A DNA stretch of 64,000 nt from Isochrysis galbana (taxonomy: Eukaryota; Haptophyta; Isochrysidales; Isochrysidaceae), in contig CM030939.1 in the NCBI GenBank assembly GCA_018136815.1, positions 3,651,419-3,715,418 of the forward strand, given 5' to 3'. Shown here in pieces: positions 29,376-44,077 of this stretch. Numbering within the stretch: position 1 is the first letter of the stretch; each line of letters opens with the position of its first letter. Made by a program: the position numbers and the translations under genes. The notes beneath the pieces were generated by a model, which was not told the DNA's origin, did not search any database, and was given only the letters and a program-made list of their open reading frames with translations.

Positions 29376-30002
29376 ATGGGGTGCTGGACTTCGACGCCCG
29401 CGCCATTCGACACGCTCAAGGATGGCTCAACCGCCGAGGGCCAGCCCACGCCCACCAGCAGTGAGAGCGAACCAGGAGAGGTGCAGAAGCTGGTGAAGCC
29501 CGTGCCGCCCCCGCGACCGGCAACGCAGCCCTTGCCCTCAACAGGGAGGGCGGTTGCGACGGGCGGCTCGCCCACCGCTGGTATCCAACCGAAATATATG
29601 ACGGTCGGGCAGCTCAAGAAGGCAATCCGTGAGCACGGCACCGAACCCGCAGATAACGCCGGCAAAGAAGCACTCCAAGCGCAGCTCTGCGAGCTGCTTG
29701 GCCTTGACTCGTCGCAGTTTGCCTCCTCTTCGCCCGCAAAGGCGCAGCCCATGCGGCAGCCGGATGACAGCTTGGCAGCTAGACGGGCGATGGTCGAGGC
29801 GGCTTTGCTGGCGGGGCCGCCCAAACGCGTGCGGGGCGAGGGAGGATTCAACCAGATTGAAATGCAGTCTCATCCATCACTGCCGGATCGGAGAGACGAC
29901 AACACAGTGGATAGCGCGATCCCAGATTTCAGCGCGCCGAGTCGACCGAGGGCGGCAAGCTCACGGCGCCCACCATCACGCAAGCCCGGAGTGGCTGCAT
30001 AG
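29376..30002 (+). CDS. Small protein with N-terminal acylation motif and SAP-like helix pair
   Basis: 208 aa from the ATG at 29376. The N-terminus MGCWTST has Gly2, Cys3 and Ser6, which fits N-myristoylation plus palmitoylation and so membrane attachment. A Pro/Ser/Thr-rich stretch follows, then YMTVGQLKKAIREHGTEPA and EALQAQLCELLGL at about 74-110, resembling a SAP-like or similar helix-turn-helix fold. The tail is basic and Ser-rich (SRPRAASSRRPPSRKPG). The earlier in-frame sequence upstream is Pro/Ser low complexity and not credible. I do not recognise a family; the membrane role is inference from the N-terminus. Confidence 0.55.
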   Translation: MGCWTSTPAPFDTLKDGSTAEGQPTPTSSESEPGEVQKLVKPVPPPRPATQPLPSTGRAVATGGSPTAGIQPKYMTVGQLKKAIREHGTEPADNAGKEALQAQLCELLGLDSSQFASSSPAKAQPMRQPDDSLAARRAMVEAALLAGPPKRVRGEGGFNQIEMQSHPSLPDRRDDNTVDSAIPDFSAPSRPRAASSRRPPSRKPGVAA

Positions 30003-30506
30003 CATTAAACGCCACCTTGCAACAGTGGATCCCAGCGGTGCCCGCTGTCATATATGCCGGCTCCTCTCATACGTCACTGCACGACAATAGGCCCCAGTGT
30101 TGCACGCCGTCACACACGCGGACTCTTCTTCTCACGCGTCTCTGCGCCGATAAAGTAGGATTCTTGCCATTCAACCCAGAGTACAATCAACCTCGGCCAT
30201 TCATTGTCCTCTGCAAGAATCCCATCGATGGCTCAAGGCTGCTCTTTCTCGATCGCATGAGAGATTAGCAGGAGAAAGGGACGATCGTGCGTGAGATGCA
30301 AAACGCAGTATCCGGGGGCTCTCGAGGGAAGACAGGAAGCTGCCAATGCAGTGCCCGGCCTCACCTGCTTCTCCCACTCTTTCCATTCCTATCGGTGATC
30401 CTTGTCCGGTAGTAATGTGTACATGGCGCATAGTGCCGATGTTCCTGATGTTGCATGAGGTATATTCCTATTTCCATTTATTGCATTACCGCATATAATA
30501 ATAATC
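30003..30506. other. Intergenic region, no gene recognised
   Basis: 3' flank of the preceding gene. Nothing identifiable, apart from an AT-rich end (30460-30506) where the next element begins. Confidence 0.45.
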
Positions 30507-31435
30507 TAACTGAGCATTAGTACCACTACTCTCACTAGCCCGGTACCAACACGACAACCCTCAGCGTACCTGCCCGTACGCCTCGGCGCATGTTGCTGCC
30601 ACAGACACATACACGTATGCACCCCTCCGCATCTCCCCCCTCGCAGACCCCCGGCTCCCATTCTAACCCCCCACAAGTTAAAATGAGAAAAAACCAATTG
30701 AGGCGGACCGGTCGACGCCGGCCGACTCTCCGGGAAAAAGCACCGGGGGGGGGGGAGGAACTCTCTAAACCAAGAAGAACGGCCCTTACCAGCTCGCGCC
30801 GTGAGCGGTCCTCGAGAAATAAATGACTGCGACTCGAGTAGCCTGCGCCACCTGGGATACTCTCCTCGCCATTGAGCCAATCCCTTCTCATCTCCCTCTT
30901 GTCGCCAGCCGCCCCTCACCCGTTTGCTAACGCAAACGGGGCCCGTTTCTCACTGCACTCCATCGGGGGGGGTGCAAAACCCCCCCTCTCCCTCTCTCCA
31001 TTCTCACCCATCGTTGTCCCTGCGGCGCGTCGCCATGCGGCGCGCCCTGGCCTGCTCTCAGGGGTCCTTTGGGGGCTCCCAGGGGGCCAGCAAGGGCAGC
31101 TCAGGGGGCAGTGGAGGCTGGGGCTCAGCCCCTGGCCCCCCCTGCCTCTCCCACGCTCGCCTCGCTGGCCATGGGAGCCGCCAGAAGTCCCCCGTATGCC
31201 TGGCGACCAGCGACCAGAGACAGGGCGGGGGTCAGCTCGAGGGCAGGCCTAGCGCGGGCGTGGGAGTGCAGCTCGCGGCCTGCGCCCACGAAGGGTCTGG
31301 GCAGGAATGATGAGTGCCCTGCCCCTGCCAAAGGGCAGGGGCTGGGGTTGAATGTACGGGCCCACCCCGGGGGGTGTCCGCGATGGAGAGAGGGGGGCGC
31401 GAGGCCCCCATTGACCCCCTTAATGTGATGGTTGT
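30507..31435 (+). mobile_element. Non-LTR retrotransposon derivative (second copy of the shared block)
   Basis: It starts like the copy at 23955 (CTGAGCATTAGTACCACTAC) and follows it to GCGTCGCC near 31033. It then continues ATGCGGCGCGCCCTGG, GGGGCCAGCAAGGGCAGCTC and CTCGCTGGCCATGGGAGCCG, a stretch shared inverted with 47335-47570. It ends with the GGCCCACCCCGGGGGGTGTC tail and CATTGACCCCCTTAATG. Only low-complexity frames exist, so it encodes nothing. The identical layout at 47335-48895 makes this a defined non-autonomous subfamily. Confidence 0.7.
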
Positions 31436-31602
31436 GGACGGCCCCTATATAGCATGCTCTGCGGAATCTCCGAAAAATACAAATCTTGTCGGAGAGTACA
31501 AGTACAAGTAGGTCTAAAATTGGCACATACACTACACATACATACCCAAATCATGTTTATATCAAGGAGGAAGTGATTATCTGTTATCTGATTAATTAGT
31601 GA
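31436..31602. other. AT-rich spacer
   Basis: Non-coding DNA between two mobile elements; nothing recognised. Confidence 0.4.
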
Positions 31603-31843
31603 TTAGAATGCCTAGGTGTGAAACACGGCAGGGGGGGCCTCCAAACACAGCAAATACAAATACGGCCTGTTTTTGGCTTTTCTAGAATCACGGGAAACTC
31701 GCAAACGCGGCATGCTTCTAGGGAGGGCGTTTGAAACACGTGTTTGAAACACGGTGAAAACGGGCTGTTTTTGTTTTTGGCCTCTGTCCTCTGTACAAAC
31801 ACGGGAAACCCGTGTTTACCATGTATGTAGGTATGTTAGAATG
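31603..31843. mobile_element. hAT-like MITE with 8-bp target duplication
   Basis: The body 31611-31835 (225 bp) starts CCTAGGTGTGAAACACGG and ends with a region whose reverse complement contains CCTACATACATGGTAAACAC. The two ends are similar but not identical. TTAGAATG flanks it at 31603-31610 and 31836-31843. The interior has repeated GTTTGAAACACG units and resembles the MITE at 40267 (TATTTGAAATGTATTTGG). It has no coding capacity. Confidence 0.6.
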
Positions 31844-32913
31844 ACATTGCCAGAACTAGAATCACTATCACTCTAGATAGACCCGCAGATCCTCCCTCTT
31901 CTGCATTCTCTTCTCCCTTTTCCCCACCCTGTGGCCATTGCTGCTTTGGCACCGACGTTGTTCGCTCGGCAGTACGGTGCAGCCTTCCGGACGTCTTCGA
32001 GCGCGGCTGCGCGGTTTCTGGCGCGGAGATCGCGGGCCTGGATAGTATAGTGCCCGGGGGCTGGCTTAGGCTTCCTCTGGGGCTCTGGGGCTTGGGGAGG
32101 GCTCTGGGACTCTGGGAGCCATGGGAGGGGGGGGGGGGCACCCTGCGAAGCGGGCCGCTCTGCGAGGCGCAAGCCTCTAGGGCCAAGCCGGTCTCCAGAT
32201 ACCCCGGTAGTAGCGCATACACGGCAACGTGAAACAGGGCGACATGCGACGGACGAAGCTGTTCACTGTAGAGCGAGTAGAGCTCTACTCCCTCAAAGTC
32301 AGTACTAGTAGATCAAAAGAAAGATCTACTGCGTACACCAGTACGAGTATTTTTCCTTTGTTCTATAGTATAGTATAGGGAAAATAGTATTGTACTAGCA
32401 TCTGCGCGGTGGTCCTCTTCTCTCACAATCTTTCCTCTCCCTCTGGACGGCGCCACAGGCACCCTGGCGGCCGCCGGAGCCATCGGCGCCGGCGCGTGCT
32501 GGCTGCGAGGCGCTGTTGGCTGCGAAGCTCTAGCCTCTAGAGTATTTAGAGTGTAAAGTAGTGGAGTACTCTCTCTCTCTTCTCTCTTGTCTCTGAGCTC
32601 GCCCCCCCCCCCCCGTGGCTCTCTTCTCCCAATTTCCCCTCGTCTCTCCCTCTCTCCCTCTCTCTGCCTCGCGCCCGTCCGCGTGGAGGGCGAGAGAGAG
32701 GAGGGTGCGCGGCCGCCGCGGCCCACAGAGGGATGGAGAGAGGGAGAGAGCGGCCGCGGGAGAGAGAAGGGAAGGTGGGGTTGGGGAAGGGCGTGTGCGC
32801 CGCGTGATAACGGAATGACGAGCCGACCGCTCCCCTCGGCCTTCTCAGCCCCCTCTCATCCCCCCCTTGTCCCCTTCCCCCTCCCCTCTCGCCCACGCCC
32901 TGTTTCACTCAGC
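31844..32913. other. Region upstream of the importin gene
   Basis: No gene recognised. From about 32570 it is C/T-rich, then GA-rich, and it holds the importin promoter and 5' UTR. Frames here are Pro/Ser/Arg low complexity. Confidence 0.5.
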
Positions 32914-37599
<4,686 letters not shown>

Positions 37600-38469
37600 A
37601 TGTCGATTCGCAACCTACTTGGTTGTCGAGACATGAATGCCCGGTGGATTTGGTGGGGGCTAGATAAACGAGCTTGAAGCTTCCGAATGCGAGGATAGCT
37701 ACCGGACCTTGGTACCGTTCACTTCAGTTGGGCAGACCGTGTAGTCGATCTTTTCTTCCCGTGCGCCTTGTCGGCACATGCTAAACTGAGATTCTGCTCG
37801 TTCGTCGAGGACCCCTTCTTCTCGGCAACGGTGGTGTTGGGCGAACCCACTGGGACCATACGTTGTCCCGGTCCATGTGATCAAAATCCGTCTACACATT
37901 CGCCTCGCAACATATGTGGCTCTTGACGCCACTAACGCGCGTGTGTTGTGCCGCCTGTAAGTGTTGTGCTGCGGGGCCATCGACGCACGTGGCGTTGCCG
38001 CTATGCGTGTTGTGTAATTGGCTGTGCAATGTAGTATGCTTACGTACTGCCCCACCTGGGTGCCGCTGCTCCGATCAAAAGCCGCTGCGTAGCTTGATGT
38101 CGTGAACAGTATGTGCCAATGCTCGCTAGAGGCTTCGTACGTGGCATGTATGACATTCCAAATAGTTGGATTGTCGAAGATGTAGTGGCAGGTGAGAAGC
38201 GCAAGGCTTCATGCAAGGCTTCATGTGTGTCGTGAACACAAGGCCTAGCTATGGCTAAGTGGTGTGCAAAACATTTGTTCTTGTTGGGGTTTTGTTTTTG
38301 TGTCGGTTACGTGATCGGCGGTTGAGTCGGTTACGGCGGTTGAGTCGTTTGAACGTGGTTGAGTCGTTTGAACGGACATCGGACCGTGCAAGGGTAGAGA
38401 CCCCTAAGAGACAAGTAACAAGACAGCTTTCGCCACTCATCTGGTACCCCCGCCGAGAGACAAAGAGAC
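37600..38469. other. Intergenic region, no gene recognised
   Basis: 3' flank of the importin gene and 5' side of the Gag-like region. Between 38320 and 38380 the strings GGTTGAGTCGGTTACGGC and GGTTGAGTCGTTTGAACG alternate as a short imperfect repeat. No gene was recognised. Confidence 0.45.
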
Positions 38470-39805
38470 ATGGACAAGAACAATGACAAGATCTTCTTCT
38501 ACAACAAGGATGGTGCTGAATGGAGAGCATTCAGGCCCAAGTTGCTCGCGATGGCCGGCAAGAACGGTTGCCGACGTGCGATGCTCAAGAACAAGACGGA
38601 AAGCGTCGATGACGCCAACAAGGACAAGGAAGCCACCCAGGTGGAATTGAACAAGGCATATGACCTCCTCATCATGTGCATCAAGGATGACAAGCTTGTG
38701 GCCACCTTGGATGTGCTCTACACGGATGAGGAGGAAGAGAAGTACGACGGCCACCGTGCGTTCAAACACATCAACGAGTTGCACGTGGCGGTCAACACCG
38801 AAGACAAGGCTGAAGACAAGAAGATGGAGTATGACACACTCAAGATGACCAACCTCCAGGAGTTCCCCTCAAGGGAGGAGGTCACCAACCGCTTTGACAA
38901 CATGTTTGGCATCTTCCAAGGACTCAAGGGCACCGCGCGAGAAGTCTCCGTGGCCGAGTTGTGCCTCGACATGAAGGCGAGCTTCATTGGATGTGGAGAA
39001 GGAGTCCTTCGTGAAGTGGACAAGGCATGGGGCTCCTTGGAAGTTGAGCACCGCAAGAGGCCTGATATGGTGCACAAGAACCTTGTGGAGGCTGCGGCCA
39101 TCGCCGGTACCCGAAGCCGACCACCAGCTTCAGGTGCGTCTCCGGCACGGGCACCTGCCCCGCGCCAAAGTTGCCGCGCCGCGGACGCTCGTGCATCCAG
39201 GGCGTGCACAGCCGGAGCCGCTCCGCGCCCACCGACCGGAGCGGGCCCACCGACTGGCCCCACAGGGCGAGGGGCCAAGCGACTCGGTCACCGCACCTAC
39301 GAGGAGGTCCGCAGCCCAGCCTTCAGGTTCTGCGAACACATGGAGGAGGGCATGAATGAGCGGCGCCATCCTGGCGATGCTGCTCGTCACAGCCTCTGGC
39401 ATGGGCCGTGGATGTGGAGACTTCCGCGTGGATCTGGCCAAGGAACGCTACCCGTCGATGTGGGCACTCATCAAGCCATACATGGGCCGTTGGTGCAAGG
39501 CAAAGCTCATGCTCGTCGGCGACTACTCCGACGAGTACGACAGGATCCCCAAGACCAAGTACATTGGAGACGAGGCCGCCGTCGCGTACCTCTGCATGGA
39601 ATACATCATGGCTGAAACGAATCCCATGGTGCAAGTGCACCGAGCAGCTGGCAAACTCTACATGGAGAACAAGAAGGCCGTCCTCGCACGCGTCACGGAC
39701 CTCGCCACCCAAGATCAGCCAAGTGACACCGTCGCCTGCCAGCAGAACGACGAGGAAGAGGGATGTGAGAAAAAGACGAAGAAGATGAAAACTCAGCCCG
39801 CGTAG
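38470..39805 (+). mobile_element. Copia-like (LTR) Gag region, partial fossil
   Basis: The open region begins MDKNNDKIFFYNKDGAEWRA and has the charged, helical, Trp- and Leu-spaced look of Ty1/Copia Gag (AFRPKLLAMAGKNGCRRAM; NRFDNMFGIFQGLKGTAREV). No protease, integrase, reverse transcriptase or RNase H is visible, and no long terminal repeat pair was found, so only part of an element is present and it looks broken. A second stretch toward 39805 encodes an unfamiliar sequence that may belong to the same insertion. Age cannot be judged; decay appears modest. A lineage-specific host gene is the alternative. Confidence 0.4.
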
Positions 39806-39837
39806 CTGGGGGTGTTACCGCGTGTGTTGGGAGTGGG

Positions 39838-40080
39838 GGAGCGTGATTAGCTTTGTAATAATAATATTATTGTGGCTAACCAAAAAGAAAACAAGCACAT
39901 AGCCTATAGCCTGTCCCTCTTTTGACGGAACGCGACTTTATGTCGTGATTAGCTTTGTACTCATCTTCGTAAGAATAATACTCTGGAGGAATTGTTGTGG
40001 CATTCCAACCTAAAAGAAAACAAGCACTTCTGGGTGAAAAAAATATCATCTGGCCCTCTTTTGACGGAACGCGACTTCTG
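39838..40080. repeat. Imperfect direct repeat, about 105 and 135 bp
   Basis: Two blocks each run from GTGATTAGCTTTGTA through AAAAGAAAACAAGCAC to CCTCTTTTGACGGAACGCG. The second has an insert after GCTTTGTA. Both end with the dispersed 23-bp motif (39916-39938 and 40055-40077). Confidence 0.7.
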
Positions 40081-40084
40081 AGGT

Positions 40085-40178
40085 TGGTTGTACGGGTGTA
40101 CGGGCCCACCCCGGGGGGTGTCCGCAATGGAGTGAGGGGGGCGCGAGGCCCCAATTGACCCCCACTAATAAAAGCAGG
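40085..40178 (+). mobile_element. Non-LTR retrotransposon 3' tail copy
   Basis: It reads GGCCCACCCCGGGGGGTGTC, CGCAATGGAGTGAGGGGG, CCAATTGACCCCCACTAATAAAAGC. This is the cleanest tail of its subfamily and matches 31345-31430 and 19285-19400 (inverted). Confidence 0.75.
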
Positions 40179-40258
40179 TTGATATCTGCTATGTGCTATG
40201 TGCTCATTCCCCATCCCCACGACCCACGACGACTGGCGACTAGCGGCTCTGCTAGATT

Positions 40259-40463
40259 GTTGGCGGCCTAGATGGGAAATACGTATTTACCGTATTTGTA
40301 TTTGGCCAGAGGCCAAATACATATGTATTTGGCTGTATTTGAAGCGCGTCCTGGGTTGTAGCCCTCGAATGTATTTGAAATGTATTTGGCCGGAGGCCGA
40401 ATACACATGTGTTTGGCTGTATTTGCAGGCCCTAGCACCGTATTTCCCATCTAGGGTTGGCGG
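40259..40463. mobile_element. hAT-like MITE with perfect terminal inverted repeats
   Basis: The body 40267-40455 (189 bp) has perfect 17-bp terminal inverted repeats, CCTAGATGGGAAATACG. GTTGGCGG flanks it at 40259-40266 and 40456-40463, an 8-bp target duplication. The interior holds further palindromes (TTTGGCCAGAGGCCAAATAC; TTTGGCCGGAGGCCGAATAC). There is no coding capacity. The 8-bp duplication fits hAT (P and Merlin elements make similar lengths). It lies about 300 bp upstream of the VTT gene start. Confidence 0.85.
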
Positions 40464-40757
40464 ATGGCGAGCCTCCGCCCGCTGCCGCTGCCCTCAGCAC
40501 GGCACGCACCGGGTGCAAATACAGCGGACCCCATTTTGGGGTATGATCTTATCCGGGAGGAAAGGGCCCGTTGGGGGGGAGGCTCACGTCATCATGATGT
40601 GCGTCTTGATGTGCGTCGGCCTGTTCGTCACCGGCGACCTGCAAGCCCCCCCCCCCAACCGTACTTTCTCACAATACCGGCCGGCATCACCTCTCCCCCC
40701 CCCCCCTCCTCTTCTTCCTCTTTCTCTTTTTGTCCCCTCGCGCATCCCGAAGCGGCG

Positions 40758-41366
40758 ATGGGGCTGAGTGCCGCGGCAGACAAGCTCGCCGTGATCGATG
40801 AGCTCGTCTCTTCTCTCGGCCCGTTGGGCCCGCCTGCCTACGCTGCTGTTGTAGTGGCTTCCGGCTTCATCCCCTTGCCGCTCTTCAACCTGCTGCTCTT
40901 TGGCGCAGGCTCCCTCTTCGGAGTGCCACTCGGCTTTGCGATCGTCTACCCATCCGCCATCCTCGGAGCGTGTGCCGGCTTCAGGATCGGGCGCCAGCTC
41001 CCCGACTCGCTGCGCCGTCGAATCCCTCAGAAGCTCACCGCACTCCAGGACGCACTCGCAGATGGCGGATTTGTCACGCTGCTGCTCTTACGGCTCACGC
41101 CGCTGCCTTTTGCGCCCAGCAACCTCTTCCTCGGCTCCATCCCCGCGGTCTCCTTCTTCACGTACGTGCTCGCAACAGCGGTTGGCTTCCTCCGTCTCCT
41201 CGCAAACGTCTTCATCGGCGCACACCTGAGGGGTATGTTTGATGGTCAAGGCACATTTGTGGAAAGTGCAATTCTAGTAGTTGGCGCCCTAGCATTTGCC
41301 CTCGCTATTGGCAACACAGGGAGACTGCTGCTCAAAAGAAAGGCGACCGAAAGTAAGCTCAACTAG
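40758..41366 (+). CDS. VTT-domain (DedA/TVP38/TMEM64-like) membrane protein
   Basis: 202 aa, single exon. The VTT signature is visible: IPLPLFNLLLFGAGSLFG near residue 39, a re-entrant-type GFAIVYPSAILGACAGFRIG, and LLLLRLTPLPFAPSNLFLGS at about 110-129, followed by FFTYVLATAVGFLRLLANV. Five or so hydrophobic segments are present, the last near 167-188, then the basic end LLLKRKATESKLN. The family includes lipid scramblases and undecaprenyl-phosphate or phosphatidylethanolamine carriers in ER, Golgi or plastid membranes; the substrate here cannot be deduced. I chose ATG 40758 because the upstream in-frame part is Pro/Ser low complexity. Confidence 0.8.
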   Translation: MGLSAAADKLAVIDELVSSLGPLGPPAYAAVVVASGFIPLPLFNLLLFGAGSLFGVPLGFAIVYPSAILGACAGFRIGRQLPDSLRRRIPQKLTALQDALADGGFVTLLLLRLTPLPFAPSNLFLGSIPAVSFFTYVLATAVGFLRLLANVFIGAHLRGMFDGQGTFVESAILVVGALAFALAIGNTGRLLLKRKATESKLN

Positions 41367-41764
41367 TGTTCACCATTTGGGGGCGCGGTCGGCTGCGGGC
41401 TACATGCTCCAATCACTGTGCACTTTTGCTCACACTCTGCATGCGGCACAATGGTCCACGGCACTGCTATGGCTCTACACACAGACTGTCTTGTTCCTGT
41501 GGCGCCTGTTGTTCGCTGTTGTGCAGTCAGCATACACTCGATCACGCAGCTGCCACGGTTGTGCTAAGAGGAGAAGGAGGGGGAACAGAAAGAGGAAAGG
41601 GATTGTTGCGGTGTGCAGTTTGGCGTATTTAATCATGTTCATCTTTGACGGCGCGTGTCGGTGTCCGTGCGCCACAATTAATCTCTATGAATCATTTTCG
41701 GCTCTTTCTCCTCATCCGGAGGGGCAGGAGCCAGGGTTGTTGGGTTATGGGCATGAAAACATAC
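41367..41764. other. Intergenic region, no gene recognised
   Basis: 3' flank of the VTT gene; short frames here have no recognisable content. Confidence 0.4.
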
Positions 41765-41935
41765 AAACCAAAAGGCCTGCCCGGACCCCGCACTCTTAAT
41801 CGGCCCAAGTTAATGTGTAATTGGGCCGTACCCCCGAAACCGAAGATAAAGGAAAGAAGGTGCAACTCGAGCGTTCCCTTTTTTGTCACACCCCTCCCCC
41901 TCCCGTCTATTTAGGTATACAATTTTTATTGACCT
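41765..41935 (+). mobile_element. Non-LTR retrotransposon 3' UTR fragment
   Basis: The first half (AAAAGGCCTGCCCGGACCCC ... CCCGAAACCGAAGATAAAGG) matches 25577-25675. The second half (GGTGCAACTCGAGCGTTCCC, TTTTTTGTCAC, TTTAGGTATAC) matches the inverted stretch 53445-53520. It joins two repeat families that are otherwise apart in this window. Confidence 0.65.
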
Positions 41936-43123
41936 CTAACTTGGACACTATTCCCACGTACTCAGTACTCCCCTCCTGGCAGGCGTACGACCCTTAAATC
42001 CGTCGCGACGCTGGCGTTAATTCAGTTGTTGAGCGGCCCAATATTTCTTAGACATACATCAAAATGACTACTCACGAGGACATCGTAGTCATCGAAGTGT
42101 ATTTGTCACTTTGCATCAGTAAGGTATGTCTTATCGTGCAAAAGTTAATTGTACGAAACCAACTTCAAGCGCATAATGATGATGCCAAAAAAATAATTCT
42201 TCAAATCGAAAATATTTGTCGCATTCGCGAATCGACGCTCGTTAGGGCTGTTCGCCGGCGACGTTCAATTTTGGACTCGCCGTGGCTTCGGTTCCGCGGT
42301 TCGCTTGCGCCGTTCTGCTCTCCCGGGCAAGAGCAATTAACGATGACGAGAACATGAACATCGAACATCGAACCTGCCGCAGCGTACCACAGCGCACATG
42401 TGCAGACGCTGTGGAATAATCTCGTAAATGGAGCCGAACTTACTTACGATTAAGATCAGCCAGTTCGCCAGTCGCTAGTTTAACGACGACACGCAACTAC
42501 GCTAGCGACCGACTACAATAGCCTAGCCCGATCCCTAGACTGGCTGGGTCAAAAGACACGAGGCCGCCCCTGGAAACCCCGAGCCCCCTTAAGTAAGTAG
42601 AGCACGAGGGGACGTGGGGACGTGCCGCAAGCAAGGCAGGACCAGGACGAGGAGGGAATGAAGAGTGAAAAGGTGAAAGTGCGAGGGCCTACGATATAGT
42701 TGTCCAGGGCCGCGCACGGGCGCGGGGTGTGATTATCAAGAAGTTTTCTTTCACTCTGCCCCTAGGAGACCTGCCTCACAAGCTCTTTCTAGCACCGCTA
42801 GATTCGACAGCACGACAAGCGCCGTTGTGGAGCCCGGAGCGGCGAGGCGGAGGGCATAGGGGTGGCGCCACCCCATTGTTAACTAAGTATAAACTTATTT
42901 GTAAACGAATTCTTTCAGAGTGTGGTCATGACTAGTGCACGCAGGCGTATGCTGTGGAGGTGAGGCTGCCCCTAGGTGGCCGCTGACTACAAGCAAGTGG
43001 CAAGTGGAGGTGCTGAGCGCTGCTCAGTGCTAAGCAATAGTTCGAAGCTATTCTGAATTAACGATGAGACAGGACGCCCGAATAAAGTAGCGCAGACGAT
43101 TCGATTCGTGCGCTATCGTGCGC
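41936..43123. other. Intergenic region with small retroelement remnants
   Basis: A 97-aa frame from ATG 42064 to 42357 (MTTHEDIVVIEVYLSLCISK) is AT-richer and unrecognised. 42590-42740 is a retroelement tail (AAGTAGAGCACGAGGGGA to GATTATCAAGAAGTTTT). 42840-42902 read on the minus strand resembles the element 5' start (CAAATAAGTTTATACTTAG, then AATGGGG). Confidence 0.5.
42590..42740 (+). mobile_element. Non-LTR retrotransposon 3' tail, diverged
   Basis: It shares AAGTAGAGCACGAGGGGA with the tail of the 4913 element and ends GTGATTATCAAGAAGTTTT, a variant of the GACTATTAAAAGG end. No coding sequence. Confidence 0.55.
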
Positions 43124-44077
43124 TTAGCCGCATCGCCTTGCTGCGGTGCAACATGATTCGCACTGACAATAGAAGCCTAATTCGCTTCGCAGCCGATCTC
43201 TCCGCTGTTCAACAGTAGCAACTGCGAGCCAACCCTCGTCAATGTAAGAGAATGAGATTTTCTGGCCTGCGGCGATGCGCTCCGTCGCCCGTACCGTGAG
43301 TACGGCGCTTTCATTTGCGACAGTGACTCGTGCATTAGGGGCACAGGCGTGCTCCAAAAGGCAGGCTGCTTCATAGATGCCGATGCTATATGCGGTGATG
43401 GTGAAGAGGTTGGTCTGAAGCACATTTAATAGATCCACGAGCTCCGAGATCACGAGCGGCACGTACCTCGCAAAAAGCTTTGCGTAGCCCATCGTACTCT
43501 GCCTGTGTAAATCTTCGCCGGAGGCCTCGGTTGCGGGCCGGAGATGACTCAGCAGGCGGGTACGTATGGACGAGGTGCCGGCCACTTGTATGACCATTGC
43601 AAAGAGGCAACAGACACGAATCCCGTTTTCCTGGTCGCTACCAATGCTGCCATTCAGGACCCGCTCACTGGTCGATGCATGCCAGGCGATAGCCTCCTCA
43701 AGGCGCTGGCAACGCTCAGCCTTAGCCCACAGACAGTCGGCCTTGCCTGCACATCGGGGCCCGCTCACTGAGCCAGACGCGCAGAATTGGCGTGGGCCAT
43801 TGCATCCAGGACAGCAATCGCGTGAGCACCCGCCGCGAAGGACCGGCTTTTCCCTTAAGATGATGTCGCCCGGCTCGTGAGGTACTGCCGCCTGCACGTA
43901 GCGCCCGACATCAGGGCGCGACAGTAGAACCGCAGCCCCTGCTGAGGCCTCTCGGAGGATGGTGGCGCTGGGAGGTGCTGACGGCTTCCTCTCCCTCATG
44001 GCTGGCCGACTGGCCCGCCAGGCGGCGCGGATGCGGCCCGCGCGTTCGCAGCACCGTGGGGGCAGCGTCCGACGCAT
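43124..44077 (-). CDS. SET-domain (SMYD-like) protein
   Basis: A single exon of up to 317 aa from ATG 44077 (an alternative ATG gives about 291). The SET core is split in the SMYD manner: VGRYVQAAVPHEPGDIILRE at the start; a Cys-rich insert (CSRDCCPGCNGPRQFC, then CAGKADCLWAKAERCQ) reminiscent of a damaged MYND finger; then LLEHACAPNARVT, which stands for the NHSC-x-PN motif; AAGQKISFSYID; and the post-SET cysteines FYCQCESCC. SMYD proteins methylate histone or non-histone lysines with SAM. The NHSC motif is altered to EHAC here, so activity is uncertain. The N-terminus is basic and possibly organellar. Head to head with the gene at 44690. Confidence 0.72.
   Translation of the reverse strand: MRRTLPPRCCERAGRIRAAWRASRPAMRERKPSAPPSATILREASAGAAVLLSRPDVGRYVQAAVPHEPGDIILREKPVLRGGCSRDCCPGCNGPRQFCASGSVSGPRCAGKADCLWAKAERCQRLEEAIAWHASTSERVLNGSIGSDQENGIRVCCLFAMVIQVAGTSSIRTRLLSHLRPATEASGEDLHRQSTMGYAKLFARYVPLVISELVDLLNVLQTNLFTITAYSIGIYEAACLLEHACAPNARVTVANESAVLTVRATERIAAGQKISFSYIDEGWLAVATVEQRRDRLRSELGFYCQCESCCTAARRCG

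Noticed and set aside
30507-31435. Overlapping Ser/Gly/Pro frames as small genes
   Set aside because: The region is a repeat copy and the frames are not kept in the sister copies.
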